Below are positions 23,640-33,846 of a DNA stretch of 64,000 nucleotides, one piece after another. This stretch comes from Mesorhizobium sp. M1E.F.Ca.ET.045.02.1.1 (GTDB taxonomy: Bacteria > Pseudomonadota > Alphaproteobacteria > Rhizobiales > Rhizobiaceae). Each line of letters starts with the position of its first letter. Position 1 is the first letter of the stretch. The translations under genes and the position numbers were made by a program. The stretch spans positions 6,214,501-6,278,500 of the forward strand of contig NZ_CP034447.1 of NCBI RefSeq assembly GCF_003952485.1, written 5' to 3'. The notes beneath the pieces are model-generated. The model did not search any database and was not told the origin of the DNA. It saw only the letters and a program-made list of their open reading frames with translations.

Positions 23640-23813
23640 TACCGATCGCAACGGTCCTACGCCGGCCGCGACAGCATGTCCCGGCCGGCATGCGGCTCGA
23701 TTTCCAATCTGTGAAGTTACGCGTTTCCACCGCTTGCCAGAATGGCTGCGCTGGGCTGGATTGAGCAAAGCCGAGCTCGAATGCGCCGGATGGACAGGCA
23801 GAGGGGGGCCGCG

Positions 23814-25055
23814 ATGGAGCCGATTCCGGCCGGATCATCACCGGATGCGGATGAAGACAAGGTCGAGCATTACGATCTCGGCCTCTGCCTGTCGGGCGGC
23901 GGCTACCGCGCCATGCTATTCCATGCCGGCGTGCTTTGCCGGCTGAACGAGGCAGGCCTGCTTCAGAAAATCGACATGGTGAGCTCGGTCTCGGGCGGCT
24001 CGATCGCCGCCGGGCTGCTGGCCGTTCTCTGGCCGCGCCTGACCTTCGCCAACGGCGTCGCAACCAACTTCCGCGCGCTTTACCTGGAAAAAATACTCGC
24101 CTTCTCGCAAGTCTTCCTCGACGCACCCTCGATCCTCATGGGCATCCTCAATCCGTTTTCGAGCGCCGCGCGCGAAGTCGCCGCCTGCCACGAGCGCCAT
24201 CTGTTCGATGGCTCGAGACCGATGCTTAAGGGCCTGAGCGGACGTCCCTGGTTCGTGTTCTGCTCGAGCAACCTCAGCACCGGCTCGCTGTTTCGCATGT
24301 CGAACCGCTACATTGCCGATTACCGGATCGGCATGGCCAAGCATGCGGACCTGCCGGTCGCGACCGCGGTCGCGGCGTCGTCCGCCTTCCCGCCGTTCCT
24401 GTCGCCGCTCAGGCTCGACCTCACGCAATTCGAGTGGGAGAACGACAAGCTCGACGCGAGCGTCGGCCCGCCGGTCCCGGCCGGCCGCGCCGTGCTCACC
24501 GATGGCGGGGTCTATGACAATCACGGCATCGAGCCGGCGCTGAAGCGCTGCCGCTGGCTGCTGGTCAGCGATGCCGGCGCGCCCTGGCAGGCGTCGGGCT
24601 CCGGCTACTGGAACTGGATCTCGCAATTGACGCGGGTGCTCGACACCACCGACAACCAGGTGCGGTCGCTGCGGCGGCGCGATCTTGTCGCGCGTTTCCA
24701 GGCGGCCAAGGACGCCGACGATCAGGGCTTGCCCGATGACGCCACGCGGCCCGACTATGCCGCCACGCGTGGCGTCTACTGGTCGATCGCCAGCAAGCCG
24801 GACGTGGTCGAGCCGACCTTCGTGCAGACCGCGGCAATCGCGCCCGCCGATATCGGCACCTCGCTGCACTTCCTTGGAGCCAAGGAGACCGTCGATCTGG
24901 TGAACTGGGGCTATTGCGCCAGCGACCAGGCGCTGCGCGCCTGGTACGAGCCGGCCGTGCCGGCCGGCAAGGGCGTGCCGCTGCAGGCGGGCGACGTGCA
25001 GCCGGGGCGCTGCGCGGTGATATCAAAGGCGCTGATGAGTGGGTTCAAGGTTTGA
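23814..25055 (+). CDS. Patatin-like phospholipase
   Basis: It has 413 residues from ATG 23814, preceded by AGGGGGGCCGCG. The patatin core is clear: oxyanion-hole SGGGYR (27-32), nucleophile S60 in SSVSGGS, and the Asp of the dyad in DGGVYDNHG further on. AASSAFPPFLSPL also matches the family. It should hydrolyse acyl esters of lipids, probably intracellularly as no signal peptide is seen. It is alone in its operon and downstream of the SRPBCC gene. A family B repeat follows. Confidence 0.9.
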   Translation: MEPIPAGSSPDADEDKVEHYDLGLCLSGGGYRAMLFHAGVLCRLNEAGLLQKIDMVSSVSGGSIAAGLLAVLWPRLTFANGVATNFRALYLEKILAFSQVFLDAPSILMGILNPFSSAAREVAACHERHLFDGSRPMLKGLSGRPWFVFCSSNLSTGSLFRMSNRYIADYRIGMAKHADLPVATAVAASSAFPPFLSPLRLDLTQFEWENDKLDASVGPPVPAGRAVLTDGGVYDNHGIEPALKRCRWLLVSDAGAPWQASGSGYWNWISQLTRVLDTTDNQVRSLRRRDLVARFQAAKDADDQGLPDDATRPDYAATRGVYWSIASKPDVVEPTFVQTAAIAPADIGTSLHFLGAKETVDLVNWGYCASDQALRAWYEPAVPAGKGVPLQAGDVQPGRCAVISKALMSGFKV

Positions 25056-25076
25056 GCGCGGGGCGCGCGAGCTGCC

Positions 25077-25232
25077 AATCTCCCCCCTTGCGGGGGAGAT
25101 GTCGCCGAAGGCGACAGAGGGGGTCGCAGCGCGTGAAGCGCCGGCGTCCTCTGCGAGGCCAGATGAGGTTGGCGATCTATGTGAGACGACCCCCTCTGCC
25201 TGCCGGCCATCTCCCCCTCGAGGGGGGAGATT
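25077..25232. repeat. Repeat family B, full copy
   Basis: About 156 bp, bounded by AATCTCCCCCCTTGCGG and CTCGAGGGGGGAGATT. The internal GATGTCGCCGAAGGCGACAG hairpin and the GTGAGACGACCCCCTCTG segment match the copy at 21990. Confidence 0.9.
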
Positions 25233-25345
25233 GCACGCTCCGCCGCTTTCGCCAACCCCATCCGCGTTGGCGCAATCCAAACCGGTTCGTGCCTGCCCAG
25301 GTCCATGCTAACTGAAGTGCTTTCGACAACGGCCCAAAAATCAGG

Positions 25346-26062
25346 ATGGACAGCGACATGGCAGACGAAAAAGTGGCTCTGGTGACGGCGGGCGGCAGCG
25401 GCATGGGCGCGGCGGCGGCGAAGCGGCTGGCGGCGGACGGCTTCAAGGTCGGCGTGCTCTCCTCCTCCGGCAAGGGCGAGGCGCTGGGCAACGAGCTCGG
25501 CGGCTTCGGCGTCACCGGCTCCAACCAGTCGAACGATGACCTGAAGCGTCTCACCGACGGTGCGCTGGAACGCTGGGGTCGCATCGACGTCCTGGTCAAC
25601 AGCGCCGGCCACGGACCGCGCGCGCAGATCATCGAGATCAGCGACGACGACTGGCACAAGGGGATCGACACCTATTTCCTCAACGTCGTGCGCCCGACCC
25701 GGCTGGTGACGCCGGTGATGCAGAAGCAGAAGGGCGGCGCGATCATCAACATCTCGACCGCCTGGGCGTTCGAGCCGAGCGTTGCCTTCCCGACCTCGGC
25801 GGTGGCGCGTGCCGGGCTCGCCGCCTTCACCAAGATCTTCGCCGACACCTATGCGCCCGACAACATCCGCATCAACAACGTGCTGCCGGGCTGGATCGAC
25901 AGCCTGCCCGCTGTCGAGGAACGCCGCCAGAGCGTGCCGATGAAGCGCTACGGCACGTCGGAGGAAGTGGCGGCGACGATCTCGTTCCTCGCGTCGGACG
26001 GCGCGGCCTACATCACCGGCGAGAACATCCGCGTCGATGGCGGGCTGATGCGGGGGTATTGA
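25346..26062 (+). CDS. SDR-family protein lacking the canonical Tyr-Lys pair
   Basis: It has 238 residues. The Rossmann start VTAGGSGMGAAAAKRLA, the NSAG motif (VNSAGHGPRA), the INIST strand and the C-terminal NVLPGWIDS and GENIRVDGG segments are all typical SDR. However, where Tyr-x-x-x-Lys is expected the sequence reads FPTSAVARAG, so both residues are replaced (Phe and Ala). It may bind nucleotide without classical catalysis or use another mechanism. ATG 25346 or 25358. The gene 56 bp downstream is ProC-like and may be cotranscribed. Confidence 0.85.
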   Translation: MDSDMADEKVALVTAGGSGMGAAAAKRLAADGFKVGVLSSSGKGEALGNELGGFGVTGSNQSNDDLKRLTDGALERWGRIDVLVNSAGHGPRAQIIEISDDDWHKGIDTYFLNVVRPTRLVTPVMQKQKGGAIINISTAWAFEPSVAFPTSAVARAGLAAFTKIFADTYAPDNIRINNVLPGWIDSLPAVEERRQSVPMKRYGTSEEVAATISFLASDGAAYITGENIRVDGGLMRGY

Positions 26063-26118
26063 GTGCTTGAATAGCGACCTGCCTCCGCTACCCTGCGGTT
26101 TTCGGCGAGGAGGCAAGG

Positions 26119-26910
26119 ATGAGCGCTTCATTCAAGCTCGGCATCGTCGGCGGCGCCGGCTGGCTGGGCGGTGCCATTGCGGGTGCTGCACTTGCGGCCG
26201 GCGTGGTGCGGGTGGAAGACCTTGCGCTGTCCTATCGGAGCGCCAAACCGGACCGTTTTTCGGGCGCGTTCTGGACCGATGACAACCAGGCGCTCGCCGA
26301 CCGCTCCGACGTCATCATGCTTTCGGTGCGGCCGCAGGGTTGGCCGTCGCTCGAGCTGGACGCCAAGGGCAAGCTGGTGATTTCGGTGATGGCCGGCATA
26401 AGACTGGCCGAGATCGGCGAGAAGCACGGCACGCGCCGGGTGGCGCGCACACTGCCCAACGCGGCGGCCGAGGTCGGCAAATCCTATACGCCATGGATCG
26501 CGAGCGGCGACACCACCGAGGTGGACCGCGCAACCGTGCGCGCGATCTTCGATGCCTGCGGCGTTGAGGACGAGGTGGCGACGGAGCGCGACATCGACTA
26601 CCTCACCGGCCTGACAGGATCGGGCCCCGCCTTCCCTGCCCTGCTGGCGGACGCGATGATGCGCGACGCGGTTGCCTTCGGCCTCTCGCCCGATGTAGCG
26701 CGACGCGCCGTCAACACCGTGCTTACCGGCACCGGCCGGCTGCTGAAGCTCAACGACGCCTCGCCGGCCGACACGGTGGAAGCCTTCCTCGGCTATCGCG
26801 GCACCACCGCCGCGGCAATCGAGACCATGCGCGAAGCGGGATTCGACGAAGCGGTGGCCAAGGGGCTTGCGGCGGCATTCCTGAAGTCGATCGCGATGGG
26901 AAAGCTTTGA
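26119..26910 (+). CDS. Pyrroline-5-carboxylate reductase-like protein (ProC family)
   Basis: It has 263 residues. N-terminal NAD(P)-binding GIVGGAGWLGGAIAGA, then VIMLSVRP and VISVMAGI as in ProC, RTLPNAAAEVGKSYTPW, and the C-terminal dimerisation helices (LTGLTGSGPAFPALLADAM). The proline-binding segment is in the expected place. It reduces pyrroline-5-carboxylate or a similar imine. GGAGGCAAGG precedes the ATG. It may be a second, specialised copy rather than the housekeeping proC. Confidence 0.85.
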   Translation: MSASFKLGIVGGAGWLGGAIAGAALAAGVVRVEDLALSYRSAKPDRFSGAFWTDDNQALADRSDVIMLSVRPQGWPSLELDAKGKLVISVMAGIRLAEIGEKHGTRRVARTLPNAAAEVGKSYTPWIASGDTTEVDRATVRAIFDACGVEDEVATERDIDYLTGLTGSGPAFPALLADAMMRDAVAFGLSPDVARRAVNTVLTGTGRLLKLNDASPADTVEAFLGYRGTTAAAIETMREAGFDEAVAKGLAAAFLKSIAMGKL

Positions 26911-27252
26911 GCCGACGACGGTCCGTCACTGCGCTATCCGTCCGCTGATTCGAACCGCCGCCCCGGGTGAGAGCGCCGCGCCGCAACAAATGCGTTCATC
27001 CGCGGCAGACTGCCTAACCAGTCGGCAGAAATTCATCACTATTGTATAAAATTAACCAGACTTCACGCCTAAATTGTATTAGCAAATCCTTATTCTATCT
27101 ATTCTGAAGAATTAATCGATCCAAAGGAAAGTTTCCTCTGTACTATATGGTTATTCCTTGGAACTATCATTTGAATTAGAAGTTTTTTGGAAGCGGTCGA
27201 CGGAACCTGCATAGCGTGTTCCAGGAGCCAGGCAGCACGGAGAGATTGTCCG
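26911..27252. other. AT-rich promoter region of the RTX glycanase
   Basis: About 340 bp; 27000-27180 is much richer in A and T than the surrounding genes (TTGTATAAAATTAACC and similar). It presumably carries the promoter and regulator sites of the operon 27253-31865. No clear inverted repeat is seen. Confidence 0.5.
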
Positions 27253-28761
27253 ATGACCTCCATCGTCAACGCAGTAGGCGTTCCTCTTCCCTATAGCGGC
27301 ACATCCACCCATTGGTTCTCGGCATCTGGGTCTGGGCCGGACTTGTGGGGCACCTCCGGCAATGACACCTTCTATGGAGCCTCCGGTGTCAATGTCACCA
27401 TGCACGGTAGCTACGGCGACGACATCTATTACCTCTATGCCGCGGGCAACAAGGTGGCCGAGGGCTATGGGGCAGGCATCGACACGATCAGCACCTGGAT
27501 GAGCTATACGCTCCCGAACAACGTCGAGAACCTCATCGTCACCACCGCCAATCGCTATGCGTTCGGAAATGCGCTGGACAACATCATCACCGCTAAGGCC
27601 GACCACCAGACGCTGGACGGCGGCGTGGGAAACGATGTTCTGATCGACGGCGGCGGCGGCTACGACACGTTCATCATCAAGAACGGCAACGGAAGCGACC
27701 TGATCGCCAATTTTGCAGCGACCGACACTGTCCGCCTCGATGGCTATGGGTTCACTTCCTTCGACGCAATTCACTCTAACATGGTTCAGGCGGGATCGAA
27801 CGTGATCCTGAACCTCGGATCCGGTGAGATCCTCGAGTTCAAGGACACGACCATCGACAAGCTGCAGCCCAGCCAGTTCGAGCTGCCGATCGACAAATCG
27901 CACATGACGCTGTCCTTCGGCGACGAGTTCAACACGCTGAACCTTCACAATAGCCAAGGCGGCACCTGGGACACCAACTTCTGGTGGGGCGCGCCGAACG
28001 GCAGCACGCTCACCCAGAACAACGAGCTGCAGTGGTATATCGACGCCAATTACGCCCCGACGAGCTCGGTCCACCCGTTCAGCGTGAACAACGGCGTTCT
28101 CACCATCACCGCAGCGCAGACACCGGCTGACATCAAGCCGCTGATCAACAACTACGAATACACCTCCGGGCTCCTGACGACGCACGACTCCTTCTCGCAG
28201 ACCTACGGCTATTTCGAAATGCGCGCCGACCTGCCCGAAAACGCCGGCGCCTGGCCGGCCTTCTGGCTGCTGCCGGAGGACGGCTCGTGGCCGCCGGAGC
28301 TGGACGTGGTGGAAATGTACGGCCAAAGCCCGAACTCGCTTCTGATGACCGCGCACACCAATGAGACGGGCACGCACACCAAGGTCGGGTCGACGGTGAA
28401 CGTTATGGATACCCAAGGCTTCCACACCTATGGCCTCTTATGGACGCCGGACAAGCTTGTCTGGACCTATGATGGCGTGCAGGTGGCGGAAGTGGCGACG
28501 CCGTCCGACATGAACAAGCCCATGTATATGCTGGTCGACCTCGCGGTCGGCGGTCAGGCCGGCGCGCCGCCGGATCATCTGGCGACCCCGGCTCAGATGA
28601 AGATCGACTATGTCCACGCCTACACGCTCGACAGCGCGCCGGCGACCGCGCTGAACGTCACCAGCAGCAGTACCACCACTCAGACCACCCAGAGCATAGC
28701 CACGTACAGTATCGCCAGCAGCACGCTGCACGGCGGTTCCGAGTTCGGGGGCCACGCCTAA
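27253..28761 (+). CDS. Secreted RTX/GH16 endo-beta-glycanase (ExsH/PlyA-like)
   Basis: It has 502 residues from ATG 27253 after GGAGA. Residues 25-190 hold RTX-type Ca-binding motifs (GTSGNDTFYG, DGGVGNDVLIDGGGGYDTF) and a hydrophobic beta-roll. Residues 215-470 are glycoside hydrolase family 16; the catalytic signature E349-L-D351-V-V-E354 is intact. The C-terminus is Ser/Thr-rich and lacks a Sec signal, typical of type I secretion. It probably trims an acidic exopolysaccharide such as succinoglycan outside the cell. The two genes downstream are its dedicated exporter. Confidence 0.9.
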   Translation: MTSIVNAVGVPLPYSGTSTHWFSASGSGPDLWGTSGNDTFYGASGVNVTMHGSYGDDIYYLYAAGNKVAEGYGAGIDTISTWMSYTLPNNVENLIVTTANRYAFGNALDNIITAKADHQTLDGGVGNDVLIDGGGGYDTFIIKNGNGSDLIANFAATDTVRLDGYGFTSFDAIHSNMVQAGSNVILNLGSGEILEFKDTTIDKLQPSQFELPIDKSHMTLSFGDEFNTLNLHNSQGGTWDTNFWWGAPNGSTLTQNNELQWYIDANYAPTSSVHPFSVNNGVLTITAAQTPADIKPLINNYEYTSGLLTTHDSFSQTYGYFEMRADLPENAGAWPAFWLLPEDGSWPPELDVVEMYGQSPNSLLMTAHTNETGTHTKVGSTVNVMDTQGFHTYGLLWTPDKLVWTYDGVQVAEVATPSDMNKPMYMLVDLAVGGQAGAPPDHLATPAQMKIDYVHAYTLDSAPATALNVTSSSTTTQTTQSIATYSIASSTLHGGSEFGGHA

Positions 28762-28793
28762 GGCGCGATCATGCAGCGGCCGGGAATGGGCAA

Positions 28794-30548
28794 ATGACTC
28801 GACCGTCGGGCCTGCGGCCGGTCTTTCTGCGCGCCATCGCCGATGTCGGCGCCTTCTCTGTGCTGATCAACATCCTGCTGTTGGTAATCCCGCTCTACCT
28901 GCTCCAGGTCTATGATCGCGTGCTGCCGTCCTCCAGCATCGAGACGCTGTTTTACCTCTCGCTCATCGCGGTGCTGGCTCTCGCCTTCCTCGGCTTCCTC
29001 GATGCGGTGCGCGCCATCTACACGCATCGCGTCGCTGCGACCGTCGACCGAAAGCTGGGTGCCGGAACGTTCGCCCTTTCGCTTGCCGCTAAACATGCGG
29101 GCGGCCTGTCGCCGCTGCGCGACCTCGCTTCGGTCTGCGCCTTCATCCGGTCGCGCGGCGTGGCGGTGTTGTTCGACCTGCCCTTCGCTCCGGTCTTCCT
29201 CGCCCTGCTCTATCTCATCCATCCCGTCCTGTTCTGGGTGACGCTCGCCGGCACGGTGCTGCTGGTTCTCCTGGTCGTGGCGAACCAGCTTGCCATCGGC
29301 CGAAACGATGCCTTGTCGGTGGAACGTTCGGCTTTGGCTGCCCAGGCGGAACAGGTCTTTGCCCGCAATGCCGAAACGCTGCGCGCCATGGGCATGGTCG
29401 ACAACGCCGCGCGGGTCTGGGGGCGGTACGTCGGCGAAGCGCTCATCCTGCACGATCGCTCCGCGAGCGCCAACGCGATCTTCAGCGGCGCCTCGCGGGC
29501 GCTGCGCATGATGCTGCAGCTCGCGATCCTCGGCGCCGGTGCGTGGCTGGTGGTCGAGGGGCAGATGACGGCCGGCATGATCTTCGCCTCCTCGCTGGTG
29601 TCGTCGCGTGCGCTGCAGCCGCTCGACCAGCTCATCGGCGCCTGGCGCCAGATCGCCGATGCCCGTCGAGCGTGGACACGGCTGGAAAGGTCGCTCGCGG
29701 CGCAGCCGGCGCAATCGCGCAGGCTCGCCCTGCCCGATCCGTTAGGCGCGATTGCCGTGCAGGACCTTTTCTTCATGGCGCCGAATGCCCAGCCAGGCAC
29801 CGAACCCATCCTCAAGCGGCTGAATTTCCAAATCGGCGCCGGCGAGGCGGTGGCGATCGTCGGCCCGAGCGGCGCCGGCAAATCCACGCTGGCGCGGCTG
29901 CTTGTCGGCGCTGCCCAGCCGACCGGCGGCACCGTCAGGGTCGACGGCGCCGACCTCAGGAGCTGGGACGAAAACCAGCTCGGCAGAAAGATCGGCTACC
30001 TGGCGCAAGAGGTGGAGCTGTTTCCCGGATCGATCGGCGACAATGTCGCCCGCTTCGACCCGAACGCGGAGGACGCCGCGATCGTCGAGGCGGCCAGGCG
30101 CGCGGAAGCGCATGAGCTGATCCTGACGCTGCGCGACGGCTACCAGACCGTGATCGGCCCTTCGGACAGGCTGTCGGGCGGCGAACGCCAGCGGATCGGG
30201 CTGGCGCGCGCCTTCTACGGCAATCCGCGCATTCTCGTCCTCGACGAACCCAGTTCCCATCTCGACGGCAGCGGTGAAGCGGCGCTCGAAGCGGTGCTTG
30301 TCGCGGCGCGGGCCGCCGGCGTCACCGTGATCGTGATCACGCATCGCCCTTCCATCGCCGCGGCCTGCGACCGCGTGATGCTTTTGCGCGGCGGCGCGAT
30401 CGAAGCATTCGGCCCGAGCGGCGAGGTGTTGCGGCGGCCCCTCACCGACAAGGGCGCCGACAGGGGCGCACAACGGAACACTGTGGTGACCGGATCATTC
30501 GCAACGATGATCCGCGGCACCCCCCACAATGTCCGCCTCGGATCATAG
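28794..30548 (+). CDS. prsD: Type I secretion ABC permease/ATPase (PrsD-like)
   Basis: It has 584 residues. The N-terminal 300 hold the transmembrane domain (IPLYLLQVYDRVLPS, the hallmark of the HlyB/PrsD group). The nucleotide-binding domain has Walker A GPSGAGKST (357-365), signature LSGGERQR (460-467), Walker B ILVLDEPSS (480-488) and H-loop ITHRP. It powers export of the RTX glycanase encoded 32 bp upstream. The adaptor gene follows 3 bp later. The outer-membrane TolC partner is not in the window. Confidence 0.9.
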   Translation: MTRPSGLRPVFLRAIADVGAFSVLINILLLVIPLYLLQVYDRVLPSSSIETLFYLSLIAVLALAFLGFLDAVRAIYTHRVAATVDRKLGAGTFALSLAAKHAGGLSPLRDLASVCAFIRSRGVAVLFDLPFAPVFLALLYLIHPVLFWVTLAGTVLLVLLVVANQLAIGRNDALSVERSALAAQAEQVFARNAETLRAMGMVDNAARVWGRYVGEALILHDRSASANAIFSGASRALRMMLQLAILGAGAWLVVEGQMTAGMIFASSLVSSRALQPLDQLIGAWRQIADARRAWTRLERSLAAQPAQSRRLALPDPLGAIAVQDLFFMAPNAQPGTEPILKRLNFQIGAGEAVAIVGPSGAGKSTLARLLVGAAQPTGGTVRVDGADLRSWDENQLGRKIGYLAQEVELFPGSIGDNVARFDPNAEDAAIVEAARRAEAHELILTLRDGYQTVIGPSDRLSGGERQRIGLARAFYGNPRILVLDEPSSHLDGSGEAALEAVLVAARAAGVTVIVITHRPSIAAACDRVMLLRGGAIEAFGPSGEVLRRPLTDKGADRGAQRNTVVTGSFATMIRGTPHNVRLGS

Positions 30549-30551
30549 ACG

Positions 30552-31865
30552 ATGAGCGCCGAGAGCCTTGCCTGGGAACCACGCACCGACATAAGGCGCG
30601 TGGCGTTTACCGGATACGCGGCAACAGCGCTGCTGGTGGGTTGCTTCGGCTATTGGGCGGCCAGCGCGCCGCTGTCCGGCGCGGTGATCACTCCAGGCAC
30701 GATCTCGGCGACCGGCGGCAACATCCTGATCCAGCAGCCCGAGGGCGGCATCGTCGAGCAACTGCTGGTCCACGAGGGCGACCGCGTGCGGCAGGGCGAG
30801 GACCTCATCCTCCTCGACCGAACGGCGGCGCAGGCCGAGCTCAACCGGCTGACGAGGCAGTCGATCGCGCTCAAGGCAACCGCGGCGCGGCTGGGGGCGG
30901 AGCGCGACGGACTGGACAGGCTGGCGCCGATCACCGAGGCGGCACCCGCGCCGTTCCAGCAGGATTTCGAGAATCTCATCCGCGAGCAGCAGAAGGAATT
31001 CGACGCGAGACTCGCCCGCTTCCGCTCCGAACAGTCGATCATGGCGCAGCGGGTCGCTATGCATCGCGAGTCGGTCGCGGGCCTGAACGCCCAGAAACTC
31101 GCCATCGAGCAGCAGACCGATATCGTGAAGAAGGAGCTCGGCATCAAGACCGGCCTCTTGGACAAAGGCCTAACCAACCGCACCGAATATTCGCAGCTTC
31201 TGCGCAGCGAGGCCGATCTCGTCGGCCAGGCCGGCGCGATGGAAGCGAACCTCGCCGCGGTCAACACCCAGATCGTCGAAGCCCAGGTGCAAGTCGAGCG
31301 CTTGACCACGCAGCGCGTGGAAGAGGCGCTGACCAAGCTCGACGAGGTCCGCACCCATCTCGCCGACATCGCGGAACAGATGCGTGCGGCCGAAGCGGTG
31401 CTTCAGCGCACGACGATCAAGGCGCCGGCAGCGGGCATCGTGGTGTCGTCGACCTATAATTCGAAGGGCAGCGTGATCGCGCCGGGCGAGAAGATCATGG
31501 AGATCCTGCCCACGGCATCGGGCCTCAACGTCGATGCCAAGCTGCGGCCGAAGGACATCGACCAGGTGCGCGTCGGCCAGAAGGCGAAGCTCAGGCTGTC
31601 GGCGCTCAACATGCGGCTGACGCCCGAGGTGTCAGCCACGGTGATGGAGATCTCCGCCGACCGGCTGGTCGATCAAACCACGCACGAACCCTATTTCCGC
31701 GCCAAGCTGAGGATCGCCGACGCCCTGCCGCCCGGCGTCAAGCCCGAGCAGCTCTATCCCGGAACGCCGGTCGAGGCCTTCATCAGCACCGGCGACCGGA
31801 CTTTCTTCGAGTACCTCGTGCGACCGATGCTGGATTCGTTCGCGCGTGCATTCGCGGAGAGGTAG
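30552..31865 (+). CDS. prsE: Type I secretion membrane-fusion protein (PrsE/HlyD-like)
   Basis: It has 437 residues. One N-terminal membrane helix (about 17-40), then a lipoyl half (EGGIVEQLLVHEGDRVRQGE), a long coiled-coil hairpin (about 85-275), the second lipoyl half (IKAPAAGIVVSSTYNSKGSVIAPGE), and a beta-barrel domain with KLRPKDIDQVRVGQ. It links the PrsD ABC exporter to an outer-membrane TolC channel. A decayed second copy of its last 19 codons lies at 35012-35068. Confidence 0.9.
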   Translation: MSAESLAWEPRTDIRRVAFTGYAATALLVGCFGYWAASAPLSGAVITPGTISATGGNILIQQPEGGIVEQLLVHEGDRVRQGEDLILLDRTAAQAELNRLTRQSIALKATAARLGAERDGLDRLAPITEAAPAPFQQDFENLIREQQKEFDARLARFRSEQSIMAQRVAMHRESVAGLNAQKLAIEQQTDIVKKELGIKTGLLDKGLTNRTEYSQLLRSEADLVGQAGAMEANLAAVNTQIVEAQVQVERLTTQRVEEALTKLDEVRTHLADIAEQMRAAEAVLQRTTIKAPAAGIVVSSTYNSKGSVIAPGEKIMEILPTASGLNVDAKLRPKDIDQVRVGQKAKLRLSALNMRLTPEVSATVMEISADRLVDQTTHEPYFRAKLRIADALPPGVKPEQLYPGTPVEAFISTGDRTFFEYLVRPMLDSFARAFAER

Positions 31866-31930
31866 ATGCCGCTCCTGCGTCGGCCTTCCAAACCAGGGCT
31901 TGTTTCCCGTCCCGATAACTCTGGCAGTAT

Positions 31931-32598
<668 letters not shown>

Positions 32599-32602
<4 letters not shown>

Positions 32603-33840
32603 GTCGCGCCTCTGATGATATCGACCGGGTTCTGCCGCGCCGCGCGGCGCGCTGGAAGATACCCGGCCACCGCGGCGGAGCCGATCGCGAAGCCGGACGC
32701 GATGACATAGTGCAGCACGCTCCAGGCGATCGGCAGATGCGTCATCTCCTGCCCCGTCGCGGCGATCTCGAACCGCACCAGGGAGAGGCCATAGACCATG
32801 GAGAAGCCGAGAAGCCAACCGAGCGCGGAGCCGGCGCCACCGATTGCCACGCCTTCGAGCAGGAACAGCCCGCGCATGTCGGCCTCCGGGAAACCGAGCG
32901 ATTTCATGATCGCGATGTCGCGCGCCTTCTCATGCGTGATGGTGGAAATGATGTTGTAGATGCCGAAGCCGGCAACGAGCATGATCGCTCCGACGACGGT
33001 GTACATGATGATATTGCGGATGACGAGCGCCTGGAGAATGGACTCGTTCGCCTCCTGCCAGGCCACCGCCTTGTAGCCGAGCTCGGCTTCGGTGCGGCGC
33101 GCAACCGCCGGAGCGCGGTTCGGATCGTTCAGCTTGATGCGAATCTCGTTGATGGCGTTCGGTCGCTCCGAAAGAATTTGCGCGTTCTTCAACAGCACAT
33201 AGGCCTCGCCCTCGTCGCGGGCGGTGGTGCCGGTGTGGAAGAGGCCGACGATCTTGAAGTTGCGCGTCAGCCCCTCAGAGGAGACCACCGTTATCGTGTC
33301 GCCAAACCCCGCGCCGAGCCGGCTCGCCATCGTATCGCCGATGAGCACGTTGTTGCCGCCGGACGCGAGTGCGTTGAAGCTGCCCTGAACGAAATCCTCC
33401 ACGATCGGCGACACGCCGGGTTCGCGTTCGGGGTCGATGCCGATGATGGTCGCGCCCACCTCGCGGCTGGAATAGCGGATCACGCCCTGCGTCTTGAGGC
33501 TCACCGCGAACCGCCCAGGAATCCAACTCGCCAGCCACGCGGTCGCGGCCGTCGGATTGATGATACCGCGGCGGTCGTCGCGCGGCCTAAGCCCCGAAAT
33601 GGCGACCGCGTTGAAAACGTCTTCGGCCGGCTGGCGGCGGGCCGTGCGCTGGTCATCGGTGATGTCGACATGCGGCATTGTGTCGACGAGTTGCCGTACG
33701 AAATCATCCTGTCCGCCCTGCATCAGCGCTGCCATGGCGATTGAGAATCCGACTCCGACGGCGACGCCGAGCACGGCAACGAGCGTCTGCCGGCCTCGGC
33801 CGGCGATGTGTGTGATGGCGATGTCGAGAATAAGCCGCAT
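32599..33840 (-). CDS. FtsX-like ABC permease (LolC/MacB-type)
   Basis: It has 413 residues. One N-terminal membrane helix (about 18-40), a large periplasmic MacB-like core domain, and three C-terminal helices within the FtsX domain (IMLVAGFGIYNIIST, ARDIAIMKSLGFPEADMRG). This topology fits lipoprotein or substrate-extruding ABC permeases that work without a large membrane pore. It lies 6 bp downstream of the adaptor gene and is coupled to the ATPase gene. Confidence 0.9.
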
Positions 33841-33846
33841 CGGACC

